Positions 22,956 to 25,905 of a stretch of DNA of 25,905 nucleotides are shown piece by piece (position 1 is the stretch's first letter; each line of letters begins with the position of its first letter). Under the pieces are notes generated by a model that was given only the letters and a program-made list of their open reading frames with translations, was not told the DNA's origin and searched no databases. The position numbers and the translations under genes are program-made. This DNA comes from Ichthyophonus hoferi (Eukaryota > Opisthokonta > Ichthyosporea > Ichthyophonida > Ichthyophonidae): NCBI GenBank assembly GCA_002751075.1, contig NAOQ01000402.1, positions 16,968-42,872 of the forward strand. The letters run 5' to 3'.

Positions 22956-23234
22956 AGTAATGTTAACCACAGACAAACTAATGCATCGTTCAGCCACGAT
23001 TTAAAAACACGGTCAGCCCTGACAATAAATGAAAAAAAGAAATGTTTTCCATGGTTGCGTAGAAGGAACGCTGTCATACGCAGAATGGTCTGAAACCATT
23101 ATTGCGTATATGTGAGTCTCTGGATATCTCTATAATATGCTCAACATATGCACTAATGGTCTCAGACCTTTTGTAAGACAGTGTTCAAAAAATGTGGCTT
23201 AACGATGCTTAGTTTGTCCGTGGTTAACGTTACT
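22956..23234. mobile_element. MITE-like non-autonomous DNA transposon, 279 bp
   Basis: Terminal inverted repeats of about 58 bp: the left arm begins AGTAATGTTAACCACAGACA and the right arm, on the minus strand, begins AGTAACGTTAACCACGGACA. The arms stay alignable through CAAACTAA[T]GCATCGTT and the following AAAACAC region. The interior carries a second hairpin (23075-23112, CATACGCAGAATGGT pairing with ACCATTATTGCGTATATG). There is no transposase. No clear target duplication was found, so the superfamily cannot be named. Confidence 0.75.
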
Positions 23235-24791
23235 CCAATATATGAAAATTCAAACCTCCTAAGGGAACTGTCTCAATCAACACGATTTCACTGGGCTCAT
23301 TTTGGTTTTAAAAATCCAAAAAAAATCTTAAAAAGTCGCATGTGCCGACCAGTTAATTGTCATTATCATTCCAGAGCTAATAGAAAATACGCTAAAGAAT
23401 GTTCATTAGTGGTTCCAAATCAGGCGTAAATCTCTTTTACCTGTATCTTTGCAAATAGATACTCGAAATTCTGTAATGATGCTGAATAAAGAGTATACAG
23501 CTTTTATTCTCAACTCTCCAATTGCTATGGTCGGCTGCCAACCTGTTATTTTGTATTAAAGTCTTACATCTGTATTTTAAATGAGTAAATTCTTATCATT
23601 AGTATCCTGTATCACGAATAGTCTTTCTCAACACAACCTCATTTGGATACCCTAATAAAATGCAGTTCATGCTTGCTTCATCGTAAAACTTGAATGACTA
23701 TAGATACTATGATAAATAATACGTGTGACAGAATACGGTTTTTTCCAATAATAAGATTTGCAAGCAGTGTTTAAAATAAAATGACTTCATTTATCTAGAT
23801 TCTTTTTCCTTCATCATTATTATTGCAAAGTTCATTTATTATAAATTGTACTAAGAACTACTAATAAAGCAACAAATTTCTTTGACTATAACTTAAGATG
23901 TGATCCTGAAACAATGTCATCTATAATTACAATATCCTATTACCTTATGAGCTAGTGAACGAGCTGTAAAATACACTAGTAGACAAGGTGCTATTAATAA
24001 TTGTGAAGTTTTAAAAAGAAAATCGCATCATAGGCCTGTAACACTAAGTACCCATGTTAACATGAATATAAATATCTTGGTACACTTTAACGTGATTATG
24101 TGTATAAAGTGTGACCTCGTAGAATACTTGCAGACAAACAAGTTTTAGGAATAGTCCAAAAAAAAAAAGTGCAGAGTAAAACAAGGTCTTGACACAAATA
24201 TTAACACACATATTTCTAGGAGCATGTTATATTGTGCTACAAAAATGTAAAAGTATTTCAATGAATACTATACTAAAAGGTAGAATCATTCAAAATTTAA
24301 GGCCTGAACATGATCATTCAAAAATCAGTGGTGTCCGTTCATACCGACATTCATGCATAATTTGACCTAATTCAACGTCCTAACTATATAAAATGTGTAT
24401 ATCAACAGTGAAATTGAGCATATCGGCACAAAAATACTGGCCCAGAATATTACAACGACATTCCGAGGAATAAAGCAACGCAGTAGTAAGTCGTTACCAT
24501 CTTCCGTTGTCACCTGTAAAAAATGAAATATTGTTAGTCAAGCGTGAAGACCAATCGCCAACGTTTTAGGGTCGATTAAAGATGGTATGTGTATTAGCTG
24601 CTGTGCTTTGTGTGAGGCTGATTAATACAGACATGGTCACCCTATTAATTACAAATTGCTTGGTCCGTAACACAAATGACGCTAACAAAATACTAGTAAG
24701 ATCAAGAGCACGTATGTATAAACACTGAACTAAATACATCTACAAGGCAGTTATAACTTCTTCAGCCTCAATCCAAACAGTACTATCATAA
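23235..24791. other. AT-rich gene-free stretch
   Basis: No gene supported on either strand. The lower part of this stretch is likely to include the 3' UTR of the minus-strand gene that ends at 24792. A possible acceptor-like TTTTTTACAG lies on the minus strand near 24516, but no coding exon follows convincingly. Confidence 0.45.
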
Positions 24792-25741
24792 CTAATATTC
24801 CCAAGTAAAACGACCTTTACCCTGTAAAAGAAAATGCGGATACATTATAGATATAAACACCATTTTCTATGTATTATAAAATTCCCGTGTACTCAATTCC
24901 TTTTAAAACATAAACAAAGTAAAAAGTGACTAAAAATCAGTTCGAATTAGGTCATAGTATGTATATACCTGCCAAATAGAAGACATTATCACACCTGCAG
25001 AAATCTCTACTGCATAAGATGGGAATATGCCGATAATGTATTATTTCTGTGAAGGAATAGGCAACCCGTTAGTTGCTTAGCAATGGTAAAAGGTGTTGTG
25101 TACTGCTCTATCACTATGGCCTACTCTGTCTATCCAATCAAATATATTCTTATAAAGCTATACTTCTTACCGCGCCAATACCATCCAGTTATCAAATTTA
25201 AGTACCCAATTATGGCACAGAGAAAATTAACGTCGCTAAGAGAGTATACTAGAGGAATACAAATAATACCTTATATGTATGTACCTGCAAAAACATAATA
25301 GACAGTGTGTGATAATTCATTAAAAGTGATCACTTGCACTTGTTCCTAAATACTTCAATTGCGGATTATTATCGTTTTCAAATTTTTTTTTTTCATAAAT
25401 GCATGTTCAAACACATTTATGATTTAATAAATTGAATACCAAAGCACTTTCCCAACTACACACTACGTAGGCATAAAATGGCAAACATACTTGTTAGTAA
25501 TATCTTCATTAGCTAGTGGAGATATGGTTTGGTTGACTTTCGTTAGGTTCGCTGGAGTATTGTTACAGAACATGTTAAGAAAATCACTCATTAGGTCAGA
25601 GTTATTAGCACTTGATGGTGAAGCCATAGGAGCCATAGGAGAGGTAAGAAGGGATCGCATCTCCTCGGAAAATGAACTATGTAGAAGACTTTCAAGCTCA
25701 GGTTGGCTTAGGTTTAGTTTGTCCAGTGAATTACTGGCGTT
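24792..25741 (-). CDS. Unrecognised protein with possible C-terminal membrane segment, 3' exons (5' end outside window)
   Basis: I do not recognise this protein. Four minus-strand exons join in phase: 25741-25491, 25235-25171, 25009-24969 and 24821-24792 (stop TAG), giving 128 residues. The large exon is convincing, with an acceptor after a pyrimidine tract and a GTATGT donor. It is Ser/Asn/Leu-rich, with motifs NSLDKLNLSQPELESLLHSS, SPMAPMASPSSANNS and SDLMSDFLNMF. The next exons add DVNFLCAIIGYLNLITGWYW, a plausible membrane segment, then VEISAGVIMSSIW and the end GKGRFTWEY. Two potential N-glycosylation sites (NLT, NQT) precede the hydrophobic part. The small exons were chosen because their splice phases agree, so they are less certain than the first. 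Upstream exons would lie beyond base 25905; the sequence from 25742 to the end reads as intron. Confidence 0.5.
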
Positions 25742-25827
25742 CTGAAAGTATAATAGTCATAATAGTTATAATAGGTGCTAGTAACTATAAACTTTTATAA
25801 ATATAAATAGGTAAGATCACTTAAGCA

Positions 25828-25905
25828 AGGAAATATAGAAAGAGAGAGAGAAAGAGAGAAAGCAAACATTGAAGTTCTTCAAAAAAAAAAAAAAAAAAAA
25901 AAAAA
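25828..25905. repeat. (GA)n-like purine tract ending in poly(A)
   Basis: An AGAGAGAAAGAGAG tract is followed by an uninterrupted A-run to the last base. On the minus strand this is a CT/T-rich tract in the intron preceding the exon at 25741. The window ends inside it. Confidence 0.8.

Noticed and set aside
23181-23429. 82-codon plus-strand open frame
   Set aside because: Begins inside the MITE right arm and runs into unrelated DNA, so a real gene is unlikely.
25083-25298. 71-codon plus-strand open frame
   Set aside because: Lies opposite the small minus-strand exon at 25235-25171. No motif and no splice context.
25491-25745. 84-codon plus-strand open frame at the right end
   Set aside because: Antisense shadow of the minus-strand exon 25741-25491, which has proper splice sites and more natural composition.
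1-25905. CRISPR arrays, rRNA, bacterial operons
   Set aside because: No regularly spaced repeats, rRNA-like stretches or bacterial gene organisation were seen. The window is clearly eukaryotic.

Overview
This is eukaryotic nuclear DNA. It is AT-rich, genes are split by spliceosomal introns (GT...AG, usually with a pyrimidine tract before the acceptor), there are many (AT)n microsatellites, and there are remains of Ty1/copia and Ty3/gypsy retroelements. The LYAR and DUSP12-like proteins are widespread in opisthokonts. An animal or a unicellular relative such as an ichthyosporean would fit, but the exact lineage is an inference and not well supported. The window begins in an (AT)n tract and ends in a poly(A) tract.

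Layout: (1) 114-3854 (+) holds the last eight exons of a gene whose 5' end lies outside the window. Its protein has a helical charged N-terminal part and a long Ser/Pro/Thr-rich tail, and I do not recognise it. (2) 3855-9015 is a gene-poor AT-rich stretch with a broken copia fragment near 6.1-6.35 kb and one orphan open stretch near 8.0-8.2 kb. (3) 9016-12245 (-) is a complete five-exon dual-specificity phosphatase gene of 189 residues with an intact HCxxGxSRS active site. It resembles the catalytic part of DUSP12/Yvh1 but lacks the usual C-terminal zinc-binding domain. (4) 12246-14447 is an intergenic stretch with a short tandem duplication and two open stretches of unknown meaning. (5) 14448-17709 (+) is a complete five-exon LYAR homologue of 501 residues, with two C2HC zinc fingers, a tandemly repeated Ser/Glu/Lys-rich middle and the conserved LYAR C-terminus.

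(6) 17710-24791 is repeat-rich and gene-free. It contains a broken copia element with two LTR-like direct repeats (about 19115-21132), whose interior carries a large inverted duplication of its reverse-transcriptase region. Next to it are tandem repeats (21161-21820), a weak gypsy RNase H remnant (near 22.2-22.3 kb) and a 279-bp MITE-like inverted-repeat element (22956-23234). (7) 24792-25741 (-) is the 3' end of another unrecognised gene, with at least four exons and a possible membrane segment near its C-terminus.

LYAR is a nucleolar ribosome-assembly factor and Yvh1/DUSP12 also acts in 60S maturation. Their head-to-head arrangement, with start codons 2.2 kb apart, is suggestive but not proof of co-regulation. 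I found no certain new biological system. The most informative results are the phosphatase gene assembled from short exons, the repeat expansion in LYAR, and the inverted-duplicated copia derivative.
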